In this document: piece after piece, positions 45,846-55,160 of the stretch | Layout of the letters: the number at the start of each line of letters is the position of its first letter | How positions within the stretch are numbered: position 1 is the stretch's first letter | Source of the DNA: Sphingomonas oligoaromativorans | GTDB taxonomy: Bacteria > Pseudomonadota > Alphaproteobacteria > Sphingomonadales > Sphingomonadaceae | Assembly: GCF_011762195.1 (NCBI RefSeq) | Contig: NZ_JAASQK010000007.1 | Location: forward strand, 150,839-214,838 | Direction: 5' to 3' | DNA: 64,000 bases | Position numbers and translations under genes: made by a program | The notes under the pieces: generated by a model | What the model was told of the DNA's origin: nothing | Seen by the model: only the letters and a program-made list of their open reading frames with translations | The model's database searches: none

Positions 45846-46456
45846 TCCTGATCGGGCTCACCGGCTCGATCGGCATGGGCAAGTCCACGGTGGCGGGCAT
45901 GTTCCGCGCGGCCGGCGTTCCGGTGTTCGATGCCGACGCTGCCGTCCACCGCTTGCAGGGGCCGGGCGGCGCGTTGCTGCCCGCGATCGAGGCGGCCTTT
46001 CCGGGGACGACCGGCCTCAAAGGCGTCGATCGCGCCGCGCTCGGCCGCGCCGTGTTCGGGAATCGCGCCGCGCTCGGGCGGCTGGAGGCGATCGTCCATC
46101 CCGCCGTCGCGCGGGCTCGGGCGGACTTCCTCCGCCGCCATCGCGCGCAGCGGATCGTGGTCGACGACGTGCCCCTGCTGTTCGAGACGGGCGGCGACCG
46201 GCGGGTGGATGCGGTGGTGGTGGTTTCGGCGCCCGCCTGGGTGCAGCGCCGCCGCGTGCTCGCACGGCCGGGCATGACGCAGGCTCGTTTCGCCGATATT
46301 CTCGCCCGCCAGACGCCCGACGCGGAGAAGCGCCGCCGCGCCGATTTCGTGCTGTCCACGGGCGTCACCCGCGCGCAAACCCGCGCAAAGCTCTTTTCGC
46401 TGATCGCTTGCTTACGGGCGCATGGAATCCGATATTGTCATTCATGCGTGAGATAG
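45842..46456 (+). CDS. coaE: Dephospho-CoA kinase
   Basis: A 204-residue P-loop kinase performing the last step of CoA synthesis. MILIGLTGSIGMGKSTVAGM (P-loop residues 8-15), VPVFDADAAVHRL, and DDVPLLFETGGDRRVDAVVV are the defining motifs. The overlap with aroE (4 bp) and the 13-bp overlap into dnaQ show tight coupling. Confidence 0.95.
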   Translation: MILIGLTGSIGMGKSTVAGMFRAAGVPVFDADAAVHRLQGPGGALLPAIEAAFPGTTGLKGVDRAALGRAVFGNRAALGRLEAIVHPAVARARADFLRRHRAQRIVVDDVPLLFETGGDRRVDAVVVVSAPAWVQRRRVLARPGMTQARFADILARQTPDAEKRRRADFVLSTGVTRAQTRAKLFSLIACLRAHGIRYCHSCVR

Positions 46457-47175
46457 TCTTCGACACCGAAACAACCGGGCTCAGCCCAGCGAATGGGGAC
46501 CGGCTGGTCGAGATAGGCTGCATCGAGCTCAGCAACCGGGTCGAGACCGGTCGCACCTTCCACGCCTATTTCCATCCCGATCGCGACATGCCGGCCGAGG
46601 CCGAGCGGGTCCACGGCCTGTCGATCGCGTTCCTCTCGGACAAGCCGCGCTTCGCCGAGACGGTGGATGCGCTGCTCGCCTTCATCGGCGACGCGCCGCT
46701 GGTGGCGCACAACGCCGCCTTCGACTTCGGCTTCCTCAACGCGGAGCTGGCGATGTGCGGGCGCGAGCCGGTGGCGATGACGCGTATGGTCGACACGCTG
46801 GTGATGGCGCGGGCGCGGCATCCCGGCGCGAAGCACAGCCTCGACGCGCTCTGCTCGCGCTACGGTATCGATCGCAGCCACCGGGTCAAGCATGGCGCGC
46901 TGCTCGACGCCCAGCTTCTCGCCCAGCTCTATGTCGAGCTGAGCGGCGGTCGGCAGATCGGGCTCGGCCTGCTCGACGCGGCGCCTGCGGCCGCCATGGC
47001 GGAGATCGTCGCGGCGACGGCGGGCGCTCCGGCGGGCGCGCGGGGGCGCACGCCGCGTCCGCATCAGGCGAGCGCGGCGGAGCTGGAGCGGCACGAGGCG
47101 TTCGTAGCAACGTTGGTGAATCCCGTCTGGGCTACGATCGGCCAGACGGTTGACGCGTCGGGTGGGCAGGCATAG
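46444..47175 (+). CDS. dnaQ: DNA polymerase III epsilon (proofreading) subunit
   Basis: A 243-residue DEDDh exonuclease. Exo I REIVFDTETTGLSPANGDRL, exo II LVAHNAAFDFGFLNAELAM, and exo III SHRVKHGALLDAQLLAQLYV (with His of the HxAxxD type) are complete. A C-terminal tail of about 70 residues carries a polymerase-binding segment. It lies last in the coupled maf-aroE-coaE-dnaQ set. Confidence 0.95.
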   Translation: MREIVFDTETTGLSPANGDRLVEIGCIELSNRVETGRTFHAYFHPDRDMPAEAERVHGLSIAFLSDKPRFAETVDALLAFIGDAPLVAHNAAFDFGFLNAELAMCGREPVAMTRMVDTLVMARARHPGAKHSLDALCSRYGIDRSHRVKHGALLDAQLLAQLYVELSGGRQIGLGLLDAAPAAAMAEIVAATAGAPAGARGRTPRPHQASAAELERHEAFVATLVNPVWATIGQTVDASGGQA

Positions 47176-47204
47176 CCCGCCCGCAAATAGAAGGAGGACG
47201 AGAC

Positions 47205-47786
47205 ATGGACATCCGCGTTTCCGGCCATCAGGTCGACACCGGCGAGGCTCTTCGCGAGCATGTCTCCGATCGACTCGGCTCCATCGCGGACAAATATTTC
47301 GCCCGCGCGATCTCGGCGACGGCCACGTTCGGCTCCGGGCCGCACGACAACGGCTTCAGTTGCGATATCATCGCCCATGTCATGCAGGGCGTGGTGCTGA
47401 AGGCGTCCGGCTCGGGCATGGAGGCGCACCCCGCCTTCGACGAGGCCGCCGGCAAGATCGAGAAGCAGCTCCGCCGCTATGTGAAGCGGCTGAAGGCGCG
47501 CGGCGGCAACGGCCAAGGCGACGACATTGACGGCAGCATCGATGCCAATGCCGGCTACACCGTGTTCGAGCTGGTAGACGAGGAGGAGCCGATCGATCAT
47601 CCCCCGGTGATCGCCGAAACCCGCGTCGATATCCCCGATACGACGGTATCCGACGCGGTGATGATGCTCGACCTGCGTAACACCAACGCGCTACTGTTCC
47701 GCAATTCGGGTACGGGAGCGTTCAACATGGTCTATCGCCGGGGAGATGGGACGATCGGGTGGGTCGAACCGAACCGGGGGGCCTGA
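47205..47786 (+). CDS. hpf: Ribosome hibernation promoting factor, long form
   Basis: A 193-residue protein with two parts. The N-terminal S30AE domain (DIRVSGHQVDTGEALREHVS) occupies the mRNA channel, and the C-terminal domain (DAVMMLDLRNTNALLFRNSG) pairs two 30S subunits. This is the long HPF that makes 100S ribosome dimers, as expected outside the gammaproteobacteria. The spacer between is acidic and Gly/Asp-rich. The ptsN gene follows by 17 bp, the common hpf-ptsN order. AGGAGG precedes the start. Confidence 0.92.
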   Translation: MDIRVSGHQVDTGEALREHVSDRLGSIADKYFARAISATATFGSGPHDNGFSCDIIAHVMQGVVLKASGSGMEAHPAFDEAAGKIEKQLRRYVKRLKARGGNGQGDDIDGSIDANAGYTVFELVDEEEPIDHPPVIAETRVDIPDTTVSDAVMMLDLRNTNALLFRNSGTGAFNMVYRRGDGTIGWVEPNRGA

Positions 47787-47803
47787 TCGCGCGTTAATTC
47801 ACA

Positions 47804-48271
47804 GTGGACGATTTCAGCGATATCCTGCCTCCCGAGGCCGTCTTCCATGATCTGGCGGCGGCCTCGAAAAAGGCTTTGTTCCAGACTCTCGCCAATCTGG
47901 CGGCGGAGAGGCTCGGCCTCGACGCGCGCCAGGTGGGCGAGCGGCTGGCCGAACGCGAGCGGCTGGGCTCCACCGGCTTCGGCGGCGGCGTCGCCATTCC
48001 GCATGGCAAGATCGACGATCTCGGCCATGTCGTGGCGCTGTTCGCCAAGCTGCCCCAGCCGATCGAGTTCGCGGCGATCGATGGGATGCCGGTCGATCTG
48101 GTCTTCCTGCTGCTCTCGCCGCCGGACGCGGGCGTCGATCATCTCAAGGCGCTGGCACGGGTGAGCCGCAGGCTCCGGGACCGTGCCTTCGTCGCCAAGC
48201 TGCGCGGCGCGGGATCGGCCGACGCGCTCTACGCCCTGTTCGCCGACAGCCAGGCCCGCGACGCCGCGTGA
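47804..48271 (+). CDS. ptsN: PTS IIA-like nitrogen regulatory protein
   Basis: A 155-residue EIIA-Ntr with the phosphorylation motif GFGGGVAIPHGKIDDLGHVV (His near residue 68). LFAKLPQPIEFAAIDGMPVD is the following conserved stretch. It acts in the nitrogen-PTS phosphorelay and regulates potassium uptake, sigma-E or ppGpp levels in other species. Translation starts at GTG 17 bp after hpf with a weak ribosome site. The stop overlaps the next gene's GTG by 4 bp. Confidence 0.9.
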   Translation: MDDFSDILPPEAVFHDLAAASKKALFQTLANLAAERLGLDARQVGERLAERERLGSTGFGGGVAIPHGKIDDLGHVVALFAKLPQPIEFAAIDGMPVDLVFLLLSPPDAGVDHLKALARVSRRLRDRAFVAKLRGAGSADALYALFADSQARDAA

Positions 48272-48750
48272 CGAAGCCCTCCGATACGCCGGCGGGCGAG
48301 CGCGCGCATTTCGCCGCGCTGGAATCGCTCTATGCGGCCGCGCCGATCAACAGGCTGTTCGCATCCCGCCTCGAGATCCCCGAAGCGGGCGTCACCCGCA
48401 TCCATTTCGACGTGGACGAGCGCTTCTATCATGCCGCCGGGGCGGCGCACGGCACGATCTATTTCAAGATGCTGGACGATGCGGCCTTCTACGCGGCGAA
48501 CAGCCTGGTCAGCGATCGCTTCGTGCTGACCACCGCGTTCAACCTGCTGCTGACCCGCCCGATCAAGGCCGGCCCGGCGGTGGCGGAAGGGCGGTGGGTG
48601 AGCGGCCGGCGGCGCGTGCTGGTCGCCGATGCGCGCCTGCTCGATTCCACCGGCGAGGAGGTGTCGCGCGGCACGGGCACCTTCATGCGCTCGCATTTCC
48701 CGCTGTCCTCGCTGCCCGGCTACGCCAGCGCCTCCGCCCCGAACGGATGA
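48268..48750 (+). CDS. PaaI-type hotdog thioesterase
   Basis: A 160-residue hotdog-fold protein. The catalytic-type helix AAGAAHGTIYFKMLDDAAFY is in the position of the HGG/G-x-x-x-D element of the 4HBT/PaaI superfamily, and AFNLLLTRPIKAGPAVAEGR is the central strand. Members hydrolyse acyl-CoA thioesters; the substrate here is unknown. A GTG start overlaps ptsN, and the stop overlaps the DUF1491 gene by 4 bp. Confidence 0.82.
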   Translation: MTKPSDTPAGERAHFAALESLYAAAPINRLFASRLEIPEAGVTRIHFDVDERFYHAAGAAHGTIYFKMLDDAAFYAANSLVSDRFVLTTAFNLLLTRPIKAGPAVAEGRWVSGRRRVLVADARLLDSTGEEVSRGTGTFMRSHFPLSSLPGYASASAPNG

Positions 48751-49088
48751 GCGCGCGCCTCGCCGCGCGGGTGGAGGTGTCCGCCCTGATCCGCCGGATC
48801 GAGGGAGAGGGAGGGCACGCCGCCGTATTGCGGCGGGGCGATCCCGAAGCCGGCGCGATCCTGTTGCTGCTCGCCGAGCGGGGCGTCCCTAAAATGCTGC
48901 TCGAACGGCTTCTTGACCCAAAAGGAGACTATCGCTGGTCGCCGACGGGGCCGCACGACTTGACGGAAAATGAGGAACTTTCCGGCTATATTGAGCGTCG
49001 GCGCAGGTTCGACAGCGATCTGTGGATCGTGGAACTGGATGTCGCAGGAGTCGAACGGTTCGCCGCTGCAATGATCTCGACGGGTTGA
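48747..49088 (+). CDS. DUF1491 family protein
   Basis: A 113-residue protein of an alphaproteobacterial family with no assigned function: RLAARVEVSALIRRIEGEGG, HAAVLRRGDPEAGAILLLLA, and DSDLWIVELDVAGVERFAAA. A conserved run of arginines (IERRRRFDSDLWI) precedes the last strand. It closes the hpf-ptsN-thioesterase unit. Confidence 0.8.
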   Translation: MSARLAARVEVSALIRRIEGEGGHAAVLRRGDPEAGAILLLLAERGVPKMLLERLLDPKGDYRWSPTGPHDLTENEELSGYIERRRRFDSDLWIVELDVAGVERFAAAMISTG

Positions 49089-49241
49089 CGGCGGGCCTCC
49101 GCCCCGCGAAAGAGGCCTCACATTTTGATAACGGCGGCCGCCTGCGTTTCCAGGGCAGCCCCCGTAGTCGGGAGATCGACACCGTCCCAGCGTATCCTTG
49201 GGGGACGGAGCGTACGGTCTGCCGCATGTTCGCGGATCATA

Positions 49242-49925
49242 ATGCGCACGTTTTCGCGCGCTGCCCTCGCGGTGGCGTCCCTTTTCTGCCTGCTTGGCAC
49301 CCTGACCGTCGCGGCGCCGTCCTTCGCAGCCGAAGGCTCCGCCCCCCGGGGAACCGCCACAGTGATGCTGGCAGCGGTCACGGCTCCTCTTCTCGCCGTG
49401 GATGTGCGCTCTCTCGAAGCCCGCAATTCCGATTTCTCCACCTCGTCCTCGACGGACATCCCGCTGGCGCCTCCGGCCCAGGCCGATGACCAGCAGGCCG
49501 CGGCCCCCACGCCCCAGAGCCTCGAAGACCTCGTGGCCGAGCGTGTCGCCGACACCACGGGCGACAAGCAGGGCGATTGCCTCGCCACCTCGGTCTATTT
49601 CGAAGCCAAGGGCGAGCCGCTGAACGGCCAGCTCGCCGTCGCGCAGACGATCATGAACCGCACCGCCTCGGGTCGTTTCCCGGATTCGGTGTGCGGTGTC
49701 GTGCGTCAGCCGGGCCAGTTCTCCTTCCTGCACAAGGGATCGATGCCGACCCCGCCGCGCGCGAGCACGGCATGGAAGCGCGCCGTGGCGATCGCGAAGA
49801 TCGCGCGTGACGGCCTGTGGAAGCAGGTGGCCCCCGATGCGCTCTTCTTCCACGCCCGCCGCGTTTCGCCGGGCTGGGGCAAGATCAAGGTCGCCTCGCT
49901 CGGCAACCACATCTTCTTCCGCTGA
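49242..49925 (+). CDS. SleB-type cell wall hydrolase
   Basis: A 227-residue exported protein. The signal peptide (RTFSRAALAVASLFCLLGTL) is followed by a low-complexity linker of about 80 residues and a C-terminal hydrolase_2 domain: GDCLATSVYFEAKGEPLNGQ with the catalytic Glu, LAVAQTIMNRTASGRFPDSV, and ALFFHARRVSPGWGKIKVAS. This is the lytic enzyme fold of spore-cortex SleB, used by alphaproteobacteria for general peptidoglycan turnover. The start at 49242 gives a clean signal peptide; the 153-bp region before it holds nothing I could recognise. Confidence 0.85.
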   Translation: MRTFSRAALAVASLFCLLGTLTVAAPSFAAEGSAPRGTATVMLAAVTAPLLAVDVRSLEARNSDFSTSSSTDIPLAPPAQADDQQAAAPTPQSLEDLVAERVADTTGDKQGDCLATSVYFEAKGEPLNGQLAVAQTIMNRTASGRFPDSVCGVVRQPGQFSFLHKGSMPTPPRASTAWKRAVAIAKIARDGLWKQVAPDALFFHARRVSPGWGKIKVASLGNHIFFR

Positions 49926-49966
49926 TCGATCTTTCGTCTGTTCGCCTGATGTTCTAATCAGGCGAT

Positions 49967-50458
49967 ATGGCGATTCCCGCTGAGCTTCCGAATTGCCTCG
50001 CCGATGCCCCGCTGATCGCGGGCGACGTCGCGCGGGGCGTTTCGCGTCTCTTCTACCGGGCGGACTGGATGGCGCTGTGCGAAGTGCCGCTCGGCAATGG
50101 CCGCCGCGCCGATATCATGGCGATCGACGGCAAGGGCCTCGTCACCATCGTCGAGATCAAGGTCTCGCGCGCCGATCTGCTCGGCGACATGAAATGGCCG
50201 GATTATCTCGATTATTGCGACCGCTTCTACTGGGCGCTGCCGACCGGGTTCGACCTCTCTCCGCTGGAGGAGGAGGCGTTCCGGCCCGATCTGGCCGGGC
50301 TGATCGTGGCGGATCGCTATGATGCGGCGATCCTGCGCGAGGCGGCGTGCCGGCCGCTGGCGGCGGCGCGGCGCAAGGCCGAGACGCTGCGTTTCGCCCG
50401 GCGGGCGGCGCGGCGGATGATGGCGGGGCTCGATTCCGGCCTCGAAGGCGCGGACTGA
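49967..50458 (+). CDS. mmcB: MmcB family DNA repair protein
   Basis: A 163-residue protein of the MmcB family, first named as an SOS-linked DNA-damage gene in Caulobacter. RRADIMAIDGKGLVTIVEIK followed by VSRADLLGDMKWPDYLDYCD is a restriction-endonuclease-like core (D...ExK: the Asp of RRAD and the Glu-Ile-Lys of VEIK). It may be a nuclease, but this is not established. No LexA box was found before it. Confidence 0.82.
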   Translation: MAIPAELPNCLADAPLIAGDVARGVSRLFYRADWMALCEVPLGNGRRADIMAIDGKGLVTIVEIKVSRADLLGDMKWPDYLDYCDRFYWALPTGFDLSPLEEEAFRPDLAGLIVADRYDAAILREAACRPLAAARRKAETLRFARRAARRMMAGLDSGLEGAD

Positions 50459-50477
50459 GGCCCGCGCCCGCCCGGCC

Positions 50478-51098
50478 TCAGTTCAGGGTCGGGCCGGAGA
50501 CCTTCTTCTTCACGACCGGCTTGGCCTCTTCGAACACCTTCAGGATCGCGGCCGAGCGGCCATCGCGCTTGGCATAGTCATAGGCCGACATGCCGGCGAC
50601 ATGATCGGTCTCCTTCGGGTCCGCGCCATGGGCGACAAGCACGCGGACCGAGGCGAGATCATGCGTCTGGGTCGCGATGATGAGGGGCGTCTCGCCGCGA
50701 TTGTTGGCGAGATCCACCGAGGCGCCGACGTCGAGCAGCAGTTGCTCGGCCTCGACGAAGCCGATCTGCGCGGCGTCGAGCAGGGGGGTGTTGCCCTGAT
50801 TGTCGCGCCCGTCCATCGCCGCGCCCTTCGCCAGCATGTAGCGCACCCACGCCATGTCGCGGCGCTTCACGACGATGTGCAGCGCGTTCTCGCCGGTCTT
50901 CTCGTCGCGGGAGAGGACCATGGTGTTGCCCGGCCTGTCGAGCGCGCCCTGCACCTTGTCGCCGTCGCGGTCGCGCACCGCCTTGATGAACTTATAGCCC
51001 TGCGAGACGATGTCCTGGGCCTGGAGCGACGCCGGAAAGGCCGCCAGCGTGCCGGCCAAGATCAGCGCCCCGAATACGCGCCCTGCACAACGCCCCAT
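50478..51098 (-). CDS. Exported ankyrin-repeat protein
   Basis: A 206-residue protein with a signal peptide (VFGALILAGTLAAFPASLQA). Four ankyrin repeats fill residues 60-185, with the consensus tetrapeptides visible in GENALHIVVKRRDMAWVRYM, GNTPLLDAAQIGFVEAEQLL, and GETPLIIATQTHDLASVRVL. Periplasmic ankyrin proteins are usually binding partners rather than enzymes; no partner is evident. The C-terminus is lysine-rich (KPVVKKKVSG). It converges with mmcB. Confidence 0.82.
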   Translation of the reverse strand: MGRCAGRVFGALILAGTLAAFPASLQAQDIVSQGYKFIKAVRDRDGDKVQGALDRPGNTMVLSRDEKTGENALHIVVKRRDMAWVRYMLAKGAAMDGRDNQGNTPLLDAAQIGFVEAEQLLLDVGASVDLANNRGETPLIIATQTHDLASVRVLVAHGADPKETDHVAGMSAYDYAKRDGRSAAILKVFEEAKPVVKKKVSGPTLN

Positions 51099-51175
51099 CG
51101 ATCTCACTCCCTGTCCGCGGGAAACGCCCGCCTTGCTTGCATCGCGCGCCATAGCAAAGCATGGCTGGCGTTGCC

Positions 51176-51781
51176 ATGAATGTGCGTACGCCCTTCGCCG
51201 CCATCGCCGCCCTTGCCCTGTCGCTGACGGTGCTCGGTGGATGTTCCCGTCAGCCCGCCGCCCAAACGCCGCCGCTGGCGGGCGCGCGGCTGGGCGGGGC
51301 CTTCTCGCTGGTCGATCAGGATGGCCGGCCGACCACCGACAGGAGCTTCGCCGGCCGCTATCGCGCGGTCTATTTCGGCTACAGCTTCTGCCCGGATGTC
51401 TGCCCGACGACCTTGCAGGCGCTGATGCAGGGCTATCGGGCCTTCGCCTCGGCCTCGCCGGCGGAAGCCGCGAAGCTGGTGCCCGTCTTCATCACCGTCG
51501 ATCCCGAGCGGGATACGCCGGCGGTGCTCAAATCCTATGTCGCCGCCTTCGGAAAGCCGCTGGTCGGGCTGACCGGCACGCCGGACGCGATCGCCGCCGC
51601 TGCCAAGGCCTATGGCGTCTATTATCATAAGCAGGCGACAGCGGCGGGTGCGAGCGGCTATCTTGTCGATCATAGCAGCCAGGTGATTCTGTTCGGGCCG
51701 GACGGCCAGCCGATCGCGCTGGTCCCGACCGATCAGGGCGCCAAGGCCGTCGCCGACACGCTGGCGCAGTGGGTGCATTGA
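51176..51781 (+). CDS. SCO1/SenC family copper-binding lipoprotein
   Basis: A 201-residue protein with lipobox (LALSLTVLGGCSRQ). Its thioredoxin fold carries the copper-binding FGYSFCPDVCPTTLQ (CxxxC, near residue 73) and the late His in YLVDHSSQVILFG. SCO proteins deliver copper to the CuA site of cytochrome oxidase and act in the periplasm. An in-frame Met at 51161 is an alternative start, but 51176 gives the more regular signal. No oxidase genes are adjacent. Confidence 0.87.
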   Translation: MNVRTPFAAIAALALSLTVLGGCSRQPAAQTPPLAGARLGGAFSLVDQDGRPTTDRSFAGRYRAVYFGYSFCPDVCPTTLQALMQGYRAFASASPAEAAKLVPVFITVDPERDTPAVLKSYVAAFGKPLVGLTGTPDAIAAAAKAYGVYYHKQATAAGASGYLVDHSSQVILFGPDGQPIALVPTDQGAKAVADTLAQWVH

Positions 51782-51784
51782 GTC

Positions 51785-52228
51785 ATGGCCGTTCCGGCTG
51801 ATCGTTTCTGGGAAACCAAGCGTCTCGAGGACATGACCCGGGCCGAATGGGAGTCGCTGTGCGACGGCTGCGGCAAATGCTGCCTGCACAAGCTGGAGGA
51901 TGACGCGACGGGGGAGATCTATCCCACCAACGTCGCCTGCCGCCTGCTGGACCGGCGCGCGGGGCGCTGCAAGGATTATCGGCACCGCCACGCCTATGTC
52001 CCCGAATGCGTGCGGCTGAACCCGCGCACGCTGGCGACGATCGACTGGCTGCCCACCACCTGCGCCTATCGCCTGCTCGCGGAGGGCCGGCCTCTGGAGG
52101 ACTGGCATCCGCTGATCTCGGGCGACCCGGAATCGGTGCATCGCGCCGGCATCTCGGTGCGCGGCTGGACGGTGTCCGAGGATGAGGCGGGCGATCTCGA
52201 ACTGCATATCGTCGAGCGTGAGCTCTGA
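51785..52228 (+). CDS. YcgN family cysteine-cluster protein
   Basis: A 147-residue protein with clustered cysteines: [19 protein letters not shown] (C-x2-C-x2-CC), then [17 protein letters not shown] and [19 protein letters not shown], with TTCAY. This is the UPF0260/YcgN pattern and probably a metal or iron-sulfur site. The role is unknown. It lies 3 bp after the SCO gene and runs into the YgjP-like gene by 11 bp. Confidence 0.88.
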   Translation: MAVPADRFWETKRLEDMTRAEWESLCDGCGKCCLHKLEDDATGEIYPTNVACRLLDRRAGRCKDYRHRHAYVPECVRLNPRTLATIDWLPTTCAYRLLAEGRPLEDWHPLISGDPESVHRAGISVRGWTVSEDEAGDLELHIVEREL

Positions 52229-52925
52229 GCCGGTCTTCGTCGGTGGAGCGCTCAGCCGCCCGCTGATCGTGCGCCGCGTCGCCAGTGCGCGGCGCGTGCG
52301 GCTGGCGGTCGACCCGCGCGACGGCAGCGTGCGGCTCACCCTGCCGCGCCGGGGATCGGAGCGTGCCGCCCGCCAGTGGGTCGAGGCGCATCGCGACTGG
52401 ATCGAGCAGCAGCTCGCGCTCCTCCCGCAACCCCGGCCGATCGTCGCGGGCGGGGTCATTCCCTTTCGCGGCGTGGAGACGCGGATCGACTGGTCGCCCG
52501 CCCATTCGCGCATCGTGAGGCTGGAAGGCGACCGGCTGCTCGTCGGCGGCCCGGAGGAGGGCATCGCCAGGCGCGTGATCGCCTGGGCGAAGCGCGAGGC
52601 GCTGCGCCAGCTCGAGGCCGAGACCCGTGAGGTGGCCGCGCGGGCTTGCGTCACCGTCGGGCGCGTCTCGATCGGCGATCCGCGCGCGCGCTGGGGGAGC
52701 TGCTCCTCATCCGGGAATATCCGCTATGCGTGGCGGCTGATCCTCGCGCCGCCCTTCGTCCTCAGCTCGACCGTGGCGCATGAGGTCGCGCACCGGCTGC
52801 ATATGGACCATTCGCCCGCCTTCCGCGCCGCCGAGGCCCGGCTGCTCGGCACCGATCCGGGGCCGGCGCGCGCCTGGCTCCGGGCGAACGGGGCGGGGCT
52901 TTACTGGATCGGCTGCGAAGGCTGA
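52218..52925 (+). CDS. YgjP-like metallopeptidase (DUF45)
   Basis: A 235-residue protein with the HExxH zinc site [19 protein letters not shown] (near residue 188; third ligand His) and the SprT/YgjP signature [20 protein letters not shown]. The family is related to M48 peptidases; its substrate is unknown. Translation starts with GTG inside the YcgN gene. The last 25 bp overlap the end of the convergent PBP gene. Confidence 0.85.
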   Translation: MSSEPVFVGGALSRPLIVRRVASARRVRLAVDPRDGSVRLTLPRRGSERAARQWVEAHRDWIEQQLALLPQPRPIVAGGVIPFRGVETRIDWSPAHSRIVRLEGDRLLVGGPEEGIARRVIAWAKREALRQLEAETREVAARACVTVGRVSIGDPRARWGSCSSSGNIRYAWRLILAPPFVLSSTVAHEVAHRLHMDHSPAFRAAEARLLGTDPGPARAWLRANGAGLYWIGCEG

Positions 52926-55108
52926 CCGCCCCCGCCGCGCGGCGGGGTGGCCTTGCCATTGCCGCGCCCGAGGACGCCGTCCAGCCAATGCTGGTCGAGC
53001 CGCTGCTGAGGCTGCTGTTGCGCCGGAGCGGGCGAAGGCGGCGGCGGCGGGCCGCGCCAGTCGTCTTCGGTGCTGGTGTCGGCGCCGCGATGGACCTGCA
53101 CCGCCGGCTGCCCCTGCGGGAGGCCGCCGTCGCCGGGCTGGGCGGGCGTGCCGTCGGGCGCCACGCCCGGCTGGACCACCTGACCATCGGCGTCGATCGT
53201 CGGGATGCCGTTGTCGGGCTGGCCATAATAGGCCTCGTCGTCCGGCTCGAGCTGCCATTCGGGCAGCGTCACGGCGGTGTCGAACTGCTCGACCGGACGG
53301 TTGGCGACGGCCTGCTTCATATAGTCGGCGAAGGCGTGCGCCGGGGCACGGCCGCCATAGAGGCCGGGATTGGGCTTCGCATCGTCGCGGCCCATCCACA
53401 CGCCGGTCGTGAGGCCGGAGGAGAAGCCGAGGAACCAGCCATCCTTGTTGGACGAGGTGGTGCCCGTCTTGCCCGCCACCGGGCGGCCGATCTGCGCGGC
53501 GCGGGCCGTGCCGGTGTTGACGGCGGTCTGGAGCAGGTCGGTCATCTGCTGGGCCACCTGCGGCGCCACCAGCACGCGCGATTCCGGCGGAGTGTGTTCA
53601 TAGAGCAGGCGACCCTCGGGGCCGACCACCTTGGTGATCGCATAGGGGATCACCGCGGCGCCCTTGTTGTCGATCTCGGCGAAGGCGCGGGTCATGTCGA
53701 TCAGGCGCACGTCCGACGTGCCCAGCACCATCGAGGGGTGCGTGTTGATCGGCGTGGTGATGCCGAAGCGGCGCGCCATGTCGGCGACCGTCTGGAAGCC
53801 CACCATCTGCCCCAGCTTCGCCGCCACCGTGTTGAGCGAGAAGGCGAAGGCGGTGCGGATGTTGATCTGGCCCGAATAGGTGCGCTCGTCGTTGCGCGGG
53901 CTCCAGCCGTCGATGGTGACGGGCTCGTCGACGATCGCCTCGTCGGGCTTGTGCCCGGCCTCGATCGCGGCGAGGTAGACGAACAGCTTCCACGCCGAAC
54001 CCGGCTGGCGCTGCGCCTGCGTGGCGCGGTTGTAGATCGAGTTGATGTAATCGCGGCCGCCCACCATCGCGCGCACCGCGCCGTCGCGCTCCATCGACAC
54101 CAGCGCGCCCTGAAGGCCCGCCGGGGTATCCTGCTGGATCGCGCGATCGGCCGAGCGCTGCATGTTGAGATCGAGCGTGGTCCACACGTCGAGCGGGTCG
54201 GTCTGGTCGTCGATCAGCGTGCTGAGCTGCGGCAGAGCCCAGTCGGTGAAGTAGCGGACGCTGTTCTGCTTGGTGTCGGGCGCGAGCTTCACCGCGCCGG
54301 GATCGGCGGCGAGCGCCTGCGCGCGGCTGATCTTGCCCGTCTCCACCATCGTATCGAGGACGACCGAGGCGCGGCCGACGGCGGCCTGCACGTCGGCGGT
54401 GGGCGAATAGTTGGACGGCGCCTTGACGAGGCCGGCGATGATCGCGGCTTCGCCGAGGCTCAGTTGATCCGCGCCATGGCCGAAGAATTTGCGGCTCGCG
54501 GCGTCGATGCCGTAGCTGCCGCCGCCGAAATAGACCTTGTTGAGATACAGCTCGAGGATCTGGTCCTTCGAGAATTTCCGCTCCATCGCCAGCGCGAGGA
54601 TCTGTTCGTGGATCTTGCGCGTCCACGTCTTGTTGTTGGTGAGGAAGACGTTGCGGGCGAGCTGCTGGGTGATGGTCGATCCGCCCTGGCGCCAGTGTCC
54701 GCTCGTGATGCGCACCTGGACCGAGCGCAGGATGCCGATCGGATCGACGCCGGGATGCTCATAGAAGCGGCGGTCCTCCACCGAGACCATCGCATCCTTC
54801 ATCACCTGCGGAATCTGGTCGCCGCGCAGCCATTGGCCGTAGCTCGGCCCGATCGACACCAGCACCGTGCCGTCGGCGGCGTGGACGCGGATCATCTGCC
54901 CGTTGGGCGACGATTTGAGCGCGTCGAAGCTCGGCAGCGACGACATGGTGATGCCGATCGCCACCCCCAGCGCGATCAGCGCGAGCAGGGCCAGACCAGC
55001 GAAAATCTTGAGGGACGTGCGCAACGCTTTCACAAAGCCACTCCGTTGGCGGCGGCGGGGCTCGGGCGGCGGGGCCTGTCGGTTGGTGGGGCGTATCGGG
55101 CGAGCCAT
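52901..55108 (-). CDS. Penicillin-binding protein 1A family transglycosylase/transpeptidase
   Basis: A 735-residue class A PBP. A basic N-terminus and one membrane anchor (FAGLALLALIALGVAIGITM) lead to the GT51 domain (VSVEDRRFYEHPGVDPIGIL with catalytic Glu; GGSTITQQLARNVFLTNNK). The transpeptidase has SxxK (QRQPGSAWKLFVYLA, near residue 370), SxN (FAFSLNTVAAKLGQ) and KTGTTSSNKDGWF (near 544). It polymerises and crosslinks peptidoglycan. A proline/glutamine-rich tail of about 80 residues is disordered. Lengthwise it is nearer PBP1b/2 types than the larger Gram-negative PBP1A. Confidence 0.93.
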   Translation of the reverse strand: MARPIRPTNRQAPPPEPRRRQRSGFVKALRTSLKIFAGLALLALIALGVAIGITMSSLPSFDALKSSPNGQMIRVHAADGTVLVSIGPSYGQWLRGDQIPQVMKDAMVSVEDRRFYEHPGVDPIGILRSVQVRITSGHWRQGGSTITQQLARNVFLTNNKTWTRKIHEQILALAMERKFSKDQILELYLNKVYFGGGSYGIDAASRKFFGHGADQLSLGEAAIIAGLVKAPSNYSPTADVQAAVGRASVVLDTMVETGKISRAQALAADPGAVKLAPDTKQNSVRYFTDWALPQLSTLIDDQTDPLDVWTTLDLNMQRSADRAIQQDTPAGLQGALVSMERDGAVRAMVGGRDYINSIYNRATQAQRQPGSAWKLFVYLAAIEAGHKPDEAIVDEPVTIDGWSPRNDERTYSGQINIRTAFAFSLNTVAAKLGQMVGFQTVADMARRFGITTPINTHPSMVLGTSDVRLIDMTRAFAEIDNKGAAVIPYAITKVVGPEGRLLYEHTPPESRVLVAPQVAQQMTDLLQTAVNTGTARAAQIGRPVAGKTGTTSSNKDGWFLGFSSGLTTGVWMGRDDAKPNPGLYGGRAPAHAFADYMKQAVANRPVEQFDTAVTLPEWQLEPDDEAYYGQPDNGIPTIDADGQVVQPGVAPDGTPAQPGDGGLPQGQPAVQVHRGADTSTEDDWRGPPPPPSPAPAQQQPQQRLDQHWLDGVLGRGNGKATPPRGGGGQPSQPIQ

Positions 55109-55160
55109 GCTTGTGCGCAGCGGTTAGCCCGTCCTGCGCGGCACGACAAGCGGTCTGCTG